Shown piece by piece: positions 44,601 through 55,560 of a stretch of DNA of 64,000 nt. The notes under the pieces were generated by a model. The model saw only the letters and a program-made list of their open reading frames with translations, ran no database searches and had not been told where the DNA came from. Source of the stretch: Turritopsis dohrnii. Lineage: Eukaryota; Cnidaria; Hydrozoa; Anthoathecata; Oceaniidae. Position 1 is the first letter of the stretch; every line of letters starts with the position of its first letter. The translations under genes were made by a program, and so were the position numbers. The stretch lies in assembly GCA_027922465.2 (NCBI GenBank), contig BQMF02000037.1:372001-436000 (forward strand), read 5' to 3'.

Positions 44601-45895
44601 AAAATATATGAGAAAACCGATCCACTTTAAAATGAAATGGAGAATATGGCGATTTGTAAAACAGATATTCTGCTATATCAAATACACAATTATCCGTTAA
44701 AAAACCCTAACTGGCTTAGATTTCCTATAACCCTATTGCTCTTAATAGTTTATTACCTGTCCTACATATACCCTTCGTGCCTAGTGTTACATAAAGGCCT
44801 TCACAAAACTCTTCCACTTTTCACGATCAGCTGCTCCAGTTCACGATAAGCCAATAATTGAGAGTCCGTTCACAGCGTTATTTTATGAAAAGAAACAAAC
44901 TGATGCAGGTTTCCATTGCTTCTCTTTACATGATATATTTTTCTAGAAACCACACACAAAATGGTATAAACTTATTTATTTATTGACTTGTTTGTTTGTT
45001 TATTTATTTATGTGTTTCAAGATACAAACATGTTTCCAAGACGGAAGAAACAAGCAGTAAATAAGGCATTACTTCTGTTTTAAGTATTCTTTTCCTTGAA
45101 GGCATGCCTGGGAAACCAACAAATGCTGAAGCTAAAAAACACGCTAAAGATCCTGAGGAATATATCTTTTTAAAATGGAATGCTCCTGGAACAAATTTTT
45201 GTCTGAACCCAAACAACATTCGGTATAAAATACGATATTGCGAAGAAGGAGAAAACGTTTGGATGTCGGTCATAACAGACGCTGGGGCCATAAATCATAC
45301 TTTGACTGGATTATCAGATAATACCAAATACAGCATCACTATCCAAACACAAAGTATTAACAGTGCCATATATAGCGAGATGGTTGAATTAACACATAAA
45401 ACTGAACGTAAGTTGACCATTTTTCAAACACAAACGCGCTTAACCTATCATCATAGTAATCAGTTAACAAAAATATTTTGGATTAAAACACAGCACTTTA
45501 TTTTGGTCGCTGAGTGAAACGAATCATTGATTGAAGCTTAAGAAAACAGTCGTTGTTTTTTAGTACATCCACTAAAACTATTTCTGATGTTTTCTTCAAA
45601 CGATTAAAATCCAGTAAGACATACAGCTATCATCCTCAAATCAGTTCAAATCAGTTTAACACGCCAGTGTTGCTTTTCATACTTTGAGTAGCCAAGCATA
45701 CTCTGTTGTTTTTTTTCCTTAGACGACACATCGTTGGCAGGTTGGGAAATCGGGTTGTTAGTAACCGGCATGATTTTAATTGCCATCATCTCAGTGGTAT
45801 TGGTGTCTTGTTGGAAACAATTGAAGCATAGATACTCCCAACAGTATAAAGGTTCCGGAACAACGATGCATCATGTGAACAATGGTGCTGTTTAG
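41700..45895 (+). CDS. Type I membrane protein: signal peptide, FN3, LDLa, FN3 x3, TM (seven exons, 520 aa)
   Basis: Exons: 41700-41760 (signal peptide MLFPFRVIALITYFAIIQTA), 42556-42852 (FN3-1), 43091-43204 (LDL-receptor class A), 43345-43644 (FN3-2), 43745-44056 (FN3-3), 45102-45407 (FN3-4), 45723-45895 (TM and tail). All introns are GT-AG and phase 1, so each internal exon is a shuffling-competent module with a length divisible by three. FN3 hallmarks: LTWDAP, VITWNN, ITWTEP and LKWNAP strands, with the L..NTTY-type turn. The LDLa exon has six Cys and the CDNIMDCKDSFDE calcium-binding pattern. The TM helix (LLVTGMILIAIISVVLVSCW) is followed by a tail of about 25 residues ending HHVNNGAV, with no kinase or phosphatase. 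Probable cell-surface adhesion or ligand-binding protein; the partner is unknown. Intron 1 holds a MITE. TATATAAT at 41574 may serve as promoter. Confidence 0.85.
41840..42486. mobile_element. MITE in intron 1 of the FN3 gene, PIF/Harbinger-like TTA target
   Basis: Imperfect inverted ends AGGCTGAAATACACGATCAT and the inverse of AAGCTGAATTACGCGATCAT, flanked by TTA on both sides (41837-41839, 42487-42489). Interior carries repeated ATTTTAAAATGAT motifs. A 3-bp TTA duplication is typical of PIF/Harbinger. Confidence 0.7.
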
Positions 45896-46378
45896 GACTC
45901 TATCATAACCGCTTGAAGTGTAAATCCAAAGCACCTTATTTTTGTAACATACAGTTTCATATAGCGAAGTGGCTCCGTATTAGTCAGTTTGTTGTAACTG
46001 GAAGAGCTTACTGAAAATTGAAACGGTTATGTTCAATTCAAATGGATTCAAGCCACTTGTTATATATACACAATTCTTTGCATATGTATACATATATATC
46101 ACGTTATTTGATTTTTGTGAATTTGATGTTTATTTCTTTGGTTGCTTTGTTCCAGAGCAAGAAGGTGCCATTTCAACTCTGCGCATCAAAAAGATTAAAA
46201 CCAGCACCTGAAGCGGGAAGCTGCCATTTCTTGACTTTTTGTATGATTTGGTCACGTTTAGAAATAAAAGAGTACGAAAAATTTCCTTTTAGTTCACTTA
46301 TAAGTAAGGAACTGAAGGAAACTGGGCTTCTATTGTGTAATGCTGGAATTCTTAACTGTTCTTAGCTGTTAACTGTCA

Positions 46379-46384
46379 ATAAAG
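46379..46384 (+). terminator. Polyadenylation signal of the FN3 gene
   Basis: AATAAA about 480 bp after the stop codon; the best candidate in the 3' region. Confidence 0.5.
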
Positions 46385-46789
46385 TAGTAGATTTGCCGCA
46401 ATCACATAAGAAATATTCGTGTGACTATGTGTTATCACAGTGCTATCTAGTTTCATAAAGAATTTACCATCCAAACATTGTAAAACACTGAATCTAAATT
46501 TGAAAATTACGAGGAAATAAACGGACTTAATAGCAGGGAAAGTCATCGATAGATCGGGATAGGTTCCTTTTTGGCGCTACTTTTTCTAACTGAGGTAGCC
46601 AAATGATGTCATCCAGCTTGATGTTGTACGCTTCTACGGTCATTAGGCAAATACCGATGCCTTTAAGAAGCGCCAACAGGGCGATGTACTTCAAGTAACG
46701 ACGTACCGTTTATTCTTTGGAGTTTTCTGAATCCAAGAACCCTTTATGTACGTTTAATACTTTATGTCAACATCTGTGACCGTCCAGGG

Positions 46790-47010
46790 GGATTTTGATA
46801 ACAAACGATAAAACGTTATATGAATAAAAAGAACAAAAGAATTAACGATATTTATCGATCTTCTGCAACGTTATTACGTTACTCAAGTAACTGAAATGAT
46901 AATATCGTTTTGGTAACGTTTATATTCTTTAATCAGTAACGTTATAATGGTTTATCGTTACAGCTATAACGTTTTATCGTTATCCTTATAACGATATTAT
47001 TGTTTGCCAA
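46790..47010. repeat. Array of AACGTT / AACGATAT motifs
   Basis: About a dozen AACGTTAT, ATATCGTT and TTATCGTT motifs in both orientations in 220 bp. Resembles the motif-array ends seen elsewhere in the window, but no terminus pair was identified. Confidence 0.5.
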
Positions 47011-47880
47011 CAAATTCGTCTCCTGTTTATTATAAAACACGCGACAGGCAACAGAACGGGAATTGCACTTTAAAACTATGCCGTTTATATTTCAAAGAAT
47101 AAATAATCTAATTTTTTTAACCTTTGTGGTGGGTGCTTAAGAGTCCTGGGTGTTTAATAAAAAAAATCACTAATACAGTTTATCTTTTCACTGAATGCTG
47201 ACAAAATACAATGTATGTTCATAATGGTTCAGTGTTCGTCAACTGTCATTAAAACATTGAAGCTGTGCAATAACAATTTCATCAGTTTGTTGGTCGTGAA
47301 TGTAGCATGACTCAGTAACTGTGACGGAAAGCCAATCAACTTTGTAAATAGCTGGGTAAAGCGAGGCCCGCATTTAAATCTGCCATCTTATAGAATATAT
47401 CAGAACACAAAAAGAAACGATAGTTCTCGCACAGTAGCCTTCAATAGTAATTTCCTTTGATGATATGTATTTAAGGAATAATAATGGAGTCTGATCTTGT
47501 TTCTCACGTTATGATTTTTTCTTCATACAACGAAATATATACCAAAAATATACCAAAAATCAAGATTCCTTCATAATAAAGTTGGCTAGAAACAAAGTTT
47601 CCTAAGCATGTTTATTTTCATTTTATGCACAACTTTTCATAACAACAAGTAAGCAAATTTTAACAGAAGATCAAGTGGGTAATTAACTCAACATCTAAAA
47701 AACAAACATAACCTTTTAGACTATTGTATTGAAGATTTCATGGTGATTAACCTCCAAAAGGTTTGAACATTAAAGAAAGTACCATCATTATATCGAGTTT
47801 TCTTGGTTTGAATAAACTTATATAACACAACTTATGAAATAAGCATTAAAAGAAAAGTCAAGATAATACTTGTTTTTAAA
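47011..47880. other. Intergenic, nothing supported
   Basis: Probably includes the 3' untranslated end of the Helentron (- strand), but the element terminus could not be located. Confidence 0.35.
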
Positions 47881-47882
47881 AA

Positions 47883-48889
47883 CTATTCCTCTTCTGCAAC
47901 ATTTTCAGCTCCAGTTATTCGATCCATCTTGACAATCTCCGAACTTAACGGTTTGTAAGTGATTGAAAACTTATTGGAAAGTATCAATAGCTTAACTTGA
48001 TCGGTGTCCATGCTATCAATATCCTTTTCAAAACAGTCACATAAACGTCATTCGTTGTCGACATGGTTATTCTTGTGGTATCAACTTGAACGATAAAGGA
48101 CCAATACTTTACAGAAGTAAGAAAACCTTTCAAAAAAGAAGAACTGCACAATTCACAAGTAACCATATGATCAGATTTATCCTCCTCTTTCAGCTGCAGT
48201 TTACCTTTACAGGACATGCATTTACTTTCCGCAATGAACTTTGCAGACAAAACAATTGTTGCATTTGCAGGAACTGCAGGATCAACATGCTCAATTGGCT
48301 TAATTGGTGTAAGTGCAGTTGACGGTGTTATCTGCAACTGTATTTCATTATTGTATATGGATTTTGACAATGCTGAAAAAACATATGCAGCATCACTTGT
48401 TAAACCTGTGTATTCACTCCAAAGAACAAGTTTTATAGAGCCTGTGTGATCACATAGCTGACCAGATTGGAATAAAACATCTTCACCGTTTACTCGCCGT
48501 GTTGTAATTTCATCCAAAGTTACGTGTCCTTGAATGTTCACCTTTGAACCTGGTTGCACCTCATTGGTATTTTTTTTCACCGGTGAATACTGAACATTAC
48601 AACTAATCGAAAAAATTCCACAGTTTTTACTTGGCTGTATTCTCCGATGAGAATGAATAGTCATCACCATATTTGATCTTACTGATACTGACTCCACATT
48701 TTGAAGCTTGGGATTCTTCGAATAATTGTTTCTTGCTTGGCGAAAAACAAACAGTGTGGACTTTTTCATGGTCCTCAATTTCGAGGAAAGAAATACTTCG
48801 GCCTTTTTTTCCTGGACATTTTTGTTGGAGACATGTGGAGTATGTATCCTTTGAACTTTGAGCCTAAAAAAGTTTAAATATTTTCCCAT
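47883..48889 (-). pseudogene. Helentron-associated RPA-like single-strand DNA-binding protein, frameshifted
   Basis: An OB-fold of RPA1 type (VNIQGHVTLDEITTRRVNGE ... LCDHTGSIKLVLWSEY ... NNEIQLQITPST) is followed by a C-x2-C...C-x2-C zinc ribbon (CMSCKG ... CELCSS). In the open frame the last residues diverge. Shifting one base near 48027 continues FEKDIDSMDTDQVKLLILSN to a stop at 47885-47883, so a one-base loss occurred. Upstream, CFSPSKKQ and the following residues are also in another frame, giving at least two frameshifts. Animal Helitrons and Helentrons commonly carry such RPA genes downstream of or beside Rep-helicase; the orientation here fits the helicase at 50.5-52.7 kb. Confidence 0.75.
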
Positions 48890-49920
48890 TTTTATATTAA
48901 CATTGTTCTTTTTGACATGTTCTAATTATTATGATTAGTTACCCCTATTATACATACAATATTTCCATCTACTCATTTTCGACTATCAGTTGGTGTAAAG
49001 GTTAATATTTTATGTTATACTTTTGTTTTCTAGTTTCATGTAGTCTTGTTCCTTCTACCTGGGCAAGCAAAAACATTGAATGACTGGGAAAAATCAAATC
49101 ATTCTCTTACTTCAATTACATCCAATGTCTTGGAATGTCAAAAATGTATGATATATCTGATAGCCTTTTTCTCTGATGAAACTGATGGAAGAAGTGAAAT
49201 TTTTTGACGATATCAGCATTTACATAGCTTCAATTTAAAAAATATGTAAATATGTAAATATTGTTATTTCCAATATCTATGTTAACTTGCTATTTGTCAA
49301 TTAAATCCAATAGCCCAGATATTTATAAATTAGATACCTGACGAACTTTTGGTTCCTCGCTTTCCATCCATGTTTTTTAATTTCCTTTTCTTCTCCTCTC
49401 TGGGGATCTGGGGTCTATATTCAAGTATAATCGGATTAACAGACAAACCCCATCGAGAAAATCTGGGAGGGATTTAAACACTCGCGCGGCCTTTACACAT
49501 CTCAAAATTTCTCCATTAAGGGCTGATCAATGTTATAGCACAACAGCTATGAAAAGTTCAATTAATTGAATTACGGCTTACTGTTTCCTTCGCTTCTATA
49601 AAAACTTAAACTCCGTCTGATGGAATTTGAGGCCGCACTCATCCTGATAAAAAGGTTGGAATTATCAATTTTAAATTAGCCACATGGTCAATAAGTAGCC
49701 TCTATTCCACCCTTAGTTTCAGAGTGGTATCAAGTTGTGACTTGAAGCCCATGCTAGAACAACTATAACTTTGTGGACAAAAACCCAGGAATAACGGACA
49801 AACGGTCATGAGGATCTGGCTGGTCACACTGTGCTGACCAACAATCAATCTATATTTAGTCAATTGAAACTAAGAAGATAACATAGAACTTATATATCGG
49901 TTATAAATAAGGCTGACAAT

Positions 49921-50520
49921 TTATAGATGAAATTGATGATTGAGGACTACCTTGATTGCTTCATGATCAGTAAAATAAAGACTGTGTATTAAAATGCTGA
50001 AATCAATTTTGTTGATTAAACTTTTATGGATGTACACATGATGAATCAAGGCTCCAGAGATGTGAGTGGGACCATCAACTATCATTTCATAATCAGTAAG
50101 AAACTGACACAAAAAATTGCTATCATCCACAAAATAATCGCTATTAAAGTCACCTAGAATTATGGAATCAACCTTACTTCTCAGATGATCAATCATGTAC
50201 ATCAGATCATTACGTTGTAGGTGATTCTGACGATATATAGTAGGATGAAATTTAGAGCTACCGGGAATATCATCCGTGTTTATGACAGTGATGTCATCTC
50301 GATATGCCGTTGCTATATTAGAATACCTGTGATTACTTAAAGAATTCATTATAACAGAAAATGGGTTCAGTGTTTCTCTGATAGAAAATGTGTAACAAAC
50401 TCCTTTCCATCAGAAATTTATCACATTTTATATCGATTGCATGTTTTGCAAGTGATCGTACATTGAGAAGAGAGAAAGTCAAAGATTTATCATCAAATGG
50501 ATCATTTGCTTCACCAGATT
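49921..50520 (-). pseudogene. Helentron endonuclease (EEP/AP-type) domain
   Basis: Starts SLTFSLLNVRSLAKHAIDIK, continuous with the helicase C terminus. After a frameshift near 50350 it continues with VDSIILGDFNSDY and the final HHVYIHKS ... YFTDHEAIKVVL. GDFN and DHEAI are signature motifs of exonuclease-endonuclease-phosphatase nucleases. An EEP domain fused after the helicase is the hallmark of Helentrons versus canonical Helitrons. The central TETQL-type motif is lost and the frame is broken. Confidence 0.75.
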
Positions 50521-50849
50521 GCAACGTCGCATTTTCTCTCATGTAATCATATTCATCTGAAGCCTGCTGATCAAATCTCACAGAATTTGTATTAAGTGTT
50601 CCTGTCAAATAAAGTCCTTCCAATGAGGTAACGCGACTTAAAGCAACATATACCTGACCATTGTTGAATCGTTTCTGTTTCAGAAGATCGAAACCAAACA
50701 CAATTTTTGGAAATGCTTGCCCCTGCGTATACAATATATACTTCTTTGTTGTATATATTGCCATTAGTTTCTGCATTAAATCTTCTGCATGTAAAAACAT
50801 GATTTTGGTCTGAAATAGGGCATTTTAAGTGCTGCAATGTTTGTTTCAC
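50521..50849 (-). pseudogene. Helentron PIF1-type helicase, C-terminal motifs
   Basis: Reads TQGQAFPKIVFGFDLLKQKR and FNNGQVYVALSRVTSLEGLY, helicase motifs V and VI of the PIF1/RecD superfamily, then a linker into the endonuclease. Separated from the rest of the helicase by a truncated Helitron at about 50870-51445. Confidence 0.85.
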
Positions 50850-50869
50850 GTCTCCAGGGCAAAAAATGA

Positions 50870-51445
50870 TTTTACAAAACCTTTATTCAGTTCAGTTCCA
50901 GTGATACACATATGCATTTGTACGCATTATTATAATAGTGGGATGTTGGATTCTTTGGTGTGTTTGTTTGCATTAGTTTTATTATGATTTGTTTCACTTA
51001 GAAGTTACTTTGCATTTTCAGTGTATCAAAAAAATAGTTTTCAGTCAATAGTAGGGCATTTTCAGTGTTGCGATGTTTGGTTATAATTCGCGTCTCCAGT
51101 GTAAAAAATTTCATTCTGATTAGGTAAATAGTTTTGCATGTGTTCTTCATTTCATCTTCTGTGTATAAAAAACATGGTTTTGGTCAAAAAGAGGGAATAT
51201 CGAGAATTTCGATGTTCCAATTTTTATTATTATTTTGATGTTTGATTCTTTCAAGTCTCCAGGGGAAATTTAATTGACTAATCCTTTCTCTCGGTTCAAC
51301 TTACATTGACTAAAACTGGTACAAAAATTTTTAACAGTTACATTCAACACTCTACAGCATGGGCAAACTTATCATTGCCAATTCTTCATTTCATTTTTCG
51401 TGAACTGGACGCATGCTGAACATGGGAGCGAGCGACGCCGCCTTC
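50870..51445 (+). mobile_element. Truncated Helitron 3' part with internal tandem repeats
   Basis: Three diverged units (GTATAAAAAACATGGTTTTG..., CGTCTCCAG...) end in CATGCTGAACATGGGAGCGA and GCGACGCCGCC, matching the 3' hairpin region of the 53.8 kb Helitron but lacking the final GGCGGCTAG. Confidence 0.55.
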
Positions 51446-51578
51446 AACTGTACAAGCCCATGAATGAACTAAAGGAAACTGCAGTCGCTTAATACTGGGT
51501 CAAGAAGATCTATTCTTTTTGATTTTTATTTCTTTTTCAACTTTTTCAATTGGCACTAAATTATGTGTACGACTAAAA

Positions 51579-52085
51579 CTATTTGAGTTCATTGCTTTTA
51601 AACACACGCTTTCCCCTTCCATTTTTAAGTATATTTTTTTTAACGATTCCTCTATGATCATATTTTAAATGATGTATGGTTCCAATTTGCCCATTACATA
51701 ATTTATTTTCTACATCTATATTGGCAGTCAACATAACCTTTGCATGTAGTTTGACAATCAGTTTATAGGCCAGGCTACCAGTATCCATTTGACATCGTTG
51801 ATATATTGATATCTAGTACAGCATCCGTTATGTTTGTTGGCAACTTTTCATGAGCTATTATTTCTATTTCATTACCAGGAAGTTCTTCTAATTTACGCTT
51901 GTTATGATCGTTGACTAAAGCATTTTCTGCCCATATGTGAATAGCGCTATTTGGATAATTTCGGTGGTCTGGATTTATGAATCGTGCTTTTAAAATTTCT
52001 GCGTCATAATGTTAAACCGATAAATAACTGATCTCCTCTTTGTCTCATTACTTCTGTTAGCTCTGCAATTTTAAAACATCTCCAA
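51579..52085 (-). pseudogene. Helentron PIF1-type helicase, middle part
   Basis: In three - strand frames in order: KIAELTEVMRQRGDQLFIGL; then DAEILKARFINPDHRNYPNS, followed by AIHIWAENALVNDHNKRKLE; then SLAYKLIVKLHAKVMLTANI, followed by DVENKLCNGQIGTIHHLKYD. These are conserved Helitron helicase segments. Two small frameshifts (about 51785 and 52015) make it non-functional. Confidence 0.85.
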
Positions 52086-52095
52086 CAATGTGATG

Positions 52096-52298
52096 TACAG
52101 TGTGATTCACGCTCTGTTGAACTGAAGAAACTTGCTTTTTCCAACCCGCAGACATGTTTTCAGATTACAATTCTTATGTCATTGGAAAGCTTATAAAATT
52201 TCGCGTGTGATGGTGTAAAAATTTTTGAAAATTGTTTTACATATTAAAAGGAATCTACCCTCAAACTCGGAGTCCCGCTTTTTGTGAATCACACTGTA
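52096..52298. mobile_element. Mariner-type MITE (CAGTGTGATTCAC ends)
   Basis: CAGTGTGATTCAC and its inverse GTGAATCACACTG are flanked by TA on both sides, inside the helicase relic. Shares CAGTGTG ends with 19867-20443. Confidence 0.8.
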
Positions 52299-52319
52299 TT
52301 CAACATTTGATCGCTAAAT

Positions 52320-52754
52320 TGAGCGTAAACTGGTCTCTGTCGAATTGTAGCATGGACGTATAAAAAGAGAAGGACTTACAACTTTTATAAATCTATTCAT
52401 ACAACCTCGCCTCGGTTTATTGAAATTTTGACAAAAGCAGTTTTGAAACTCCCTCAAGTGCTGTTAAAAATACATGTTTCCATTGGCTTCCATGATCGTA
52501 ACAACCAACCACAAATAAATTTAAAGATACATTTTAAAGGTCATTATCTGATATTAGAAGAGTAAGATTTTGAGCTATAGCTCCACCATGATATCCATTT
52601 TCAATATCTTCCTCATCATCGTCATCTATCTCGTTTTCGTTATTTCTTTCTCTTACTTCATCGTTACTTCCTGTTCTTCATAAAGATCTAGACCACTAGC
52701 ATTTTCGTTAAATCGAACAAATGCTTCATTAACCATCTCTCCAAATAGTTCACA
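52320..52754 (-). pseudogene. Helentron helicase, N-terminal part and preceding linker
   Basis: 52754 leftward reads ELFGEMVNEAFVRFNENASG and, after a shift, an acidic linker NDEVRERNNENEIDDDDEED. About 52480-52400 keeps a degenerate P-loop-like FLTALEGVSK. The start joins in frame to the Rep-side fragment at 55561 when the Helitron array is removed. Confidence 0.7.
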
Positions 52755-52776
52755 TCTATATATTAATAGCCGATTC

Positions 52777-52813
<37 letters not shown>

Positions 52814-53848
52814 TTGTTTGTTTGTAAGTCACGCAAAATGGTAGATTGAGTTGTGAGCGAAATTATTTCTTTTTTTGTGTGCGACGTGAGTTCGAAGCAA
52901 ATACATTGCAACCCCAATCGAACGTGACTTTTTTTGGCTGATGAACTAATAGGAATAACGTTTTGTTTTTATCATTATTGTTAGTTTTATATTCCACATT
53001 GACTTGGGTTTGAAAACAGTACATCAACTAAATACAAAGTCACTAACTGATTAAATATTTTGGACAAAAAGCAGCAGTGGCAGAACGTGGCAGCTTATGT
53101 TCGGTTTGCCACTAACTCTTGCCTGACTGTCTGAGACGGGTGAACTTTTTTTTTGAGCAATCAAAATGTTTAAAAACCGATAGGTAAAAAACGAGTATCA
53201 TATCAAAACAAAATTTTTTTTTTTTTTTGCTTTTCTTTTAATAAATTAATTTCTTCTTTTAATTGTTAAGCGTTCTGATCGAACGTTTTTTTATTCTATT
53301 TATTCATTTAGCACGTGCCTTTTTTCTCTCCTCCGTGTGAACTTTTTAAGAAGAGAAACCATTTTCCCCCTGTTTGATAGCACCCATGTTAGAGCGCGTA
53401 ACGTTTTTAAAACAAAAGCTAATAAAAAGTTTTTTTCTCTCTACGTTTTGAGTGCATTGTTGTACTGATCAACGACTGTTTCAAAAAATAAATAACACAT
53501 GAAATTTGGGTTTTTTTTGAACCATTGTTCAAACTGATATTTGATATTTGATTTCGAATCTGCCTCTAGGATAACTGACGTTTTTTCGGGTCCGCGATAC
53601 AGGCGATGGGGTGACAAAAAATTTGGGTCTAATTTTTTTGGGAGGGGTCTGTGACGTCATCAAAATCTTTGAAGAATGATATCTCTGTAACGGTTGATCG
53701 TAGCGGAACGATCCCATACATTTTTTTAATCAGTTTTTCGAGCTCTGCAACATGGTAACACTTTTGGTTGCCAATTCCTTAATTTTATTTTTCGTGAAGT
53801 CAACGCATGCTGAACATGGGCGGCGAGCGACGCCGCCTTGGCGGCTAG
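52755..53848 (-). mobile_element. Tandem Helitron, member A (strand tentative)
   Basis: Sequence features read on the + strand: starts TCTATATATTAATAGCC preceded by A, then (CTGT)n and (GTTT)n. Ends with the GGCGGCGAGCGACGCCGCC hairpin and GGCGGCTAG. Its last about 100 bp (CAACGCATGCTGAACATGGG) differ from members B and C and match the truncated copy at 51.4 kb, so A has a different 3' segment. The strand field reflects only the host gene; structurally the element reads 5' to 3' on +. Confidence 0.85.
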
Positions 53849-54710
53849 TCTATATATTAATAGCCGATTCTCTGTCTGTCTGTCTGTCTGTCTGTTTGTT
53901 TGTTTGTTTGTAAGTCACGCAAAATGGTAGATTAAGTTGTGAACGAAATTATTTCTTTTTTTGTGTTCGACGTGAGTTCGAAGCAAATACATTGCAACCC
54001 CAATCGAACGTGACTTTTTTTGGCTGATGAACTAATAGGAATAACGTTTTGTTTTTATCATTATTGTTATTTTTATATTCCACATTGACTTGGGTTTGAA
54101 AACAGTACATCAACTAAATACAAAGAAACTAACTGATTAAACATTTTGGACAAAAAGCAGCAGTGGCAGAACGTGGCAGCATATGTTTGGTTTGCCACTA
54201 ACTCTTGCCTGACTGTCTGAGACGGGTGAACTTTTTTTTGAGCAATCAAAATGTTTAAAAACCGATAGGTAAAAAAAGAGTATCATATAAAAACAAAATG
54301 TCTTTTTTTTTGCTTTTCTTTTAATAAATTAATTTCTTCTTTTAATTGTTAAGCGTTCTAATCGAACGTTTTTTTATTCTATTTATTCATTTAGCACGTG
54401 CCTTTTTTCTCTCCTCCGTGTGAACTTTTTAAGAAGAGAAACCATTTTCCCCCTGTTTGATAGCACCCATGTTAGAGCGCGTAACTTTTTTAAAACAAAA
54501 GTTAATAAAAAGTTGATATTTTCTCTCTCTACGTTTTGAGTGTATTGTTACACTGATAAAAGATTGGTTTTACCAGAGGTTGTGACTTGGAATCTGCTTC
54601 TGGTTGAACAAAAGTTGTACGAGCCGTTTATAAGGAAATTTGACGTTTATTGATACAGTGATACAGAGCAGGTGGACATGGGCGGCGAGCGACGCCGCCT
54701 TGGCGGCTAG
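53849..54710 (+). mobile_element. Tandem Helitron, member B
   Basis: TC start directly after the CTAG of A, the same body as A and C, hairpin, and CTAG at 54707-54710. 862 bp, no coding capacity. Confidence 0.9.
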
Positions 54711-55560
54711 TCTATATATTAATAGCCGATTCTCTGTCTGTCTGTCTGTCTGTTTGTTTGTTTGTAAGTCACGCAAAATGGTAGATTAAGTTGTGAGCGA
54801 AATTATTTCTTTTTTTGTGTGCGACGTCAGTTCGAAGCAAATACATTGCAACCCCAATCGAGCGTGACTTTTTTTGGCTGATGAACTAACAGGAATAACG
54901 TTTTGTTTTTATTATTATTGTTAGTTTTATATTCCACTTTGACTTGGCTTTGAAAACAATACATCAACTAAATACAAAGAAACTAACTGATTAAACATTA
55001 TGGACAAAAAGCAGCGGTGGCAAAACGTGATAGCATGTTCGGTTTGCCAGTGTATCCTAACGTATCCTTGCCTGACTGTCTGAGACGGGTGAACGTTTTT
55101 TTCGTGCAATCAAAATGTTTAAAAACCGATAGGTAAAAAAAGAGTATCATAAAACAAAATATTTTTTTGTTTTTCTTTTAATAATTTAATTTCTTTTTTT
55201 AATTGTTAAGCGCTTCTGATCGAACGTTTTTTTTTATACTCTTTATTCATTTAGCACGTGCCTTTTCTCTCTCCTCCCATGTGAACTTTTTAAGAAGAGA
55301 AACTATCTTCCCCCTGTTTGATAGCACCCATGTTAGAACACGTAACTTTTTAAAACAAAAAGTTGAAGTTTTTTCTCCCTACGTTTTGAGTGTATTGTTA
55401 TACTGATAAAAGATTGGTTTTACCAGAGGTTGTGACTTCTAATCTGCTTCTGGTTGAACACAAGTTGTACGAGCCGTTTATAAGGAAATTTTACGTTTAT
55501 TGATACAGTGATACAGAGCAGGTGGACATGGGCGGCGAGCGACGCCGCCTTGGCGGCTAG
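54711..55560 (+). mobile_element. Tandem Helitron, member C
   Basis: TC start directly after B; ends CTAG at 55560, followed by T. 850 bp. With the A before 52755 this gives the canonical A^T insertion site of Helitrons for the whole array. Confidence 0.9.
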
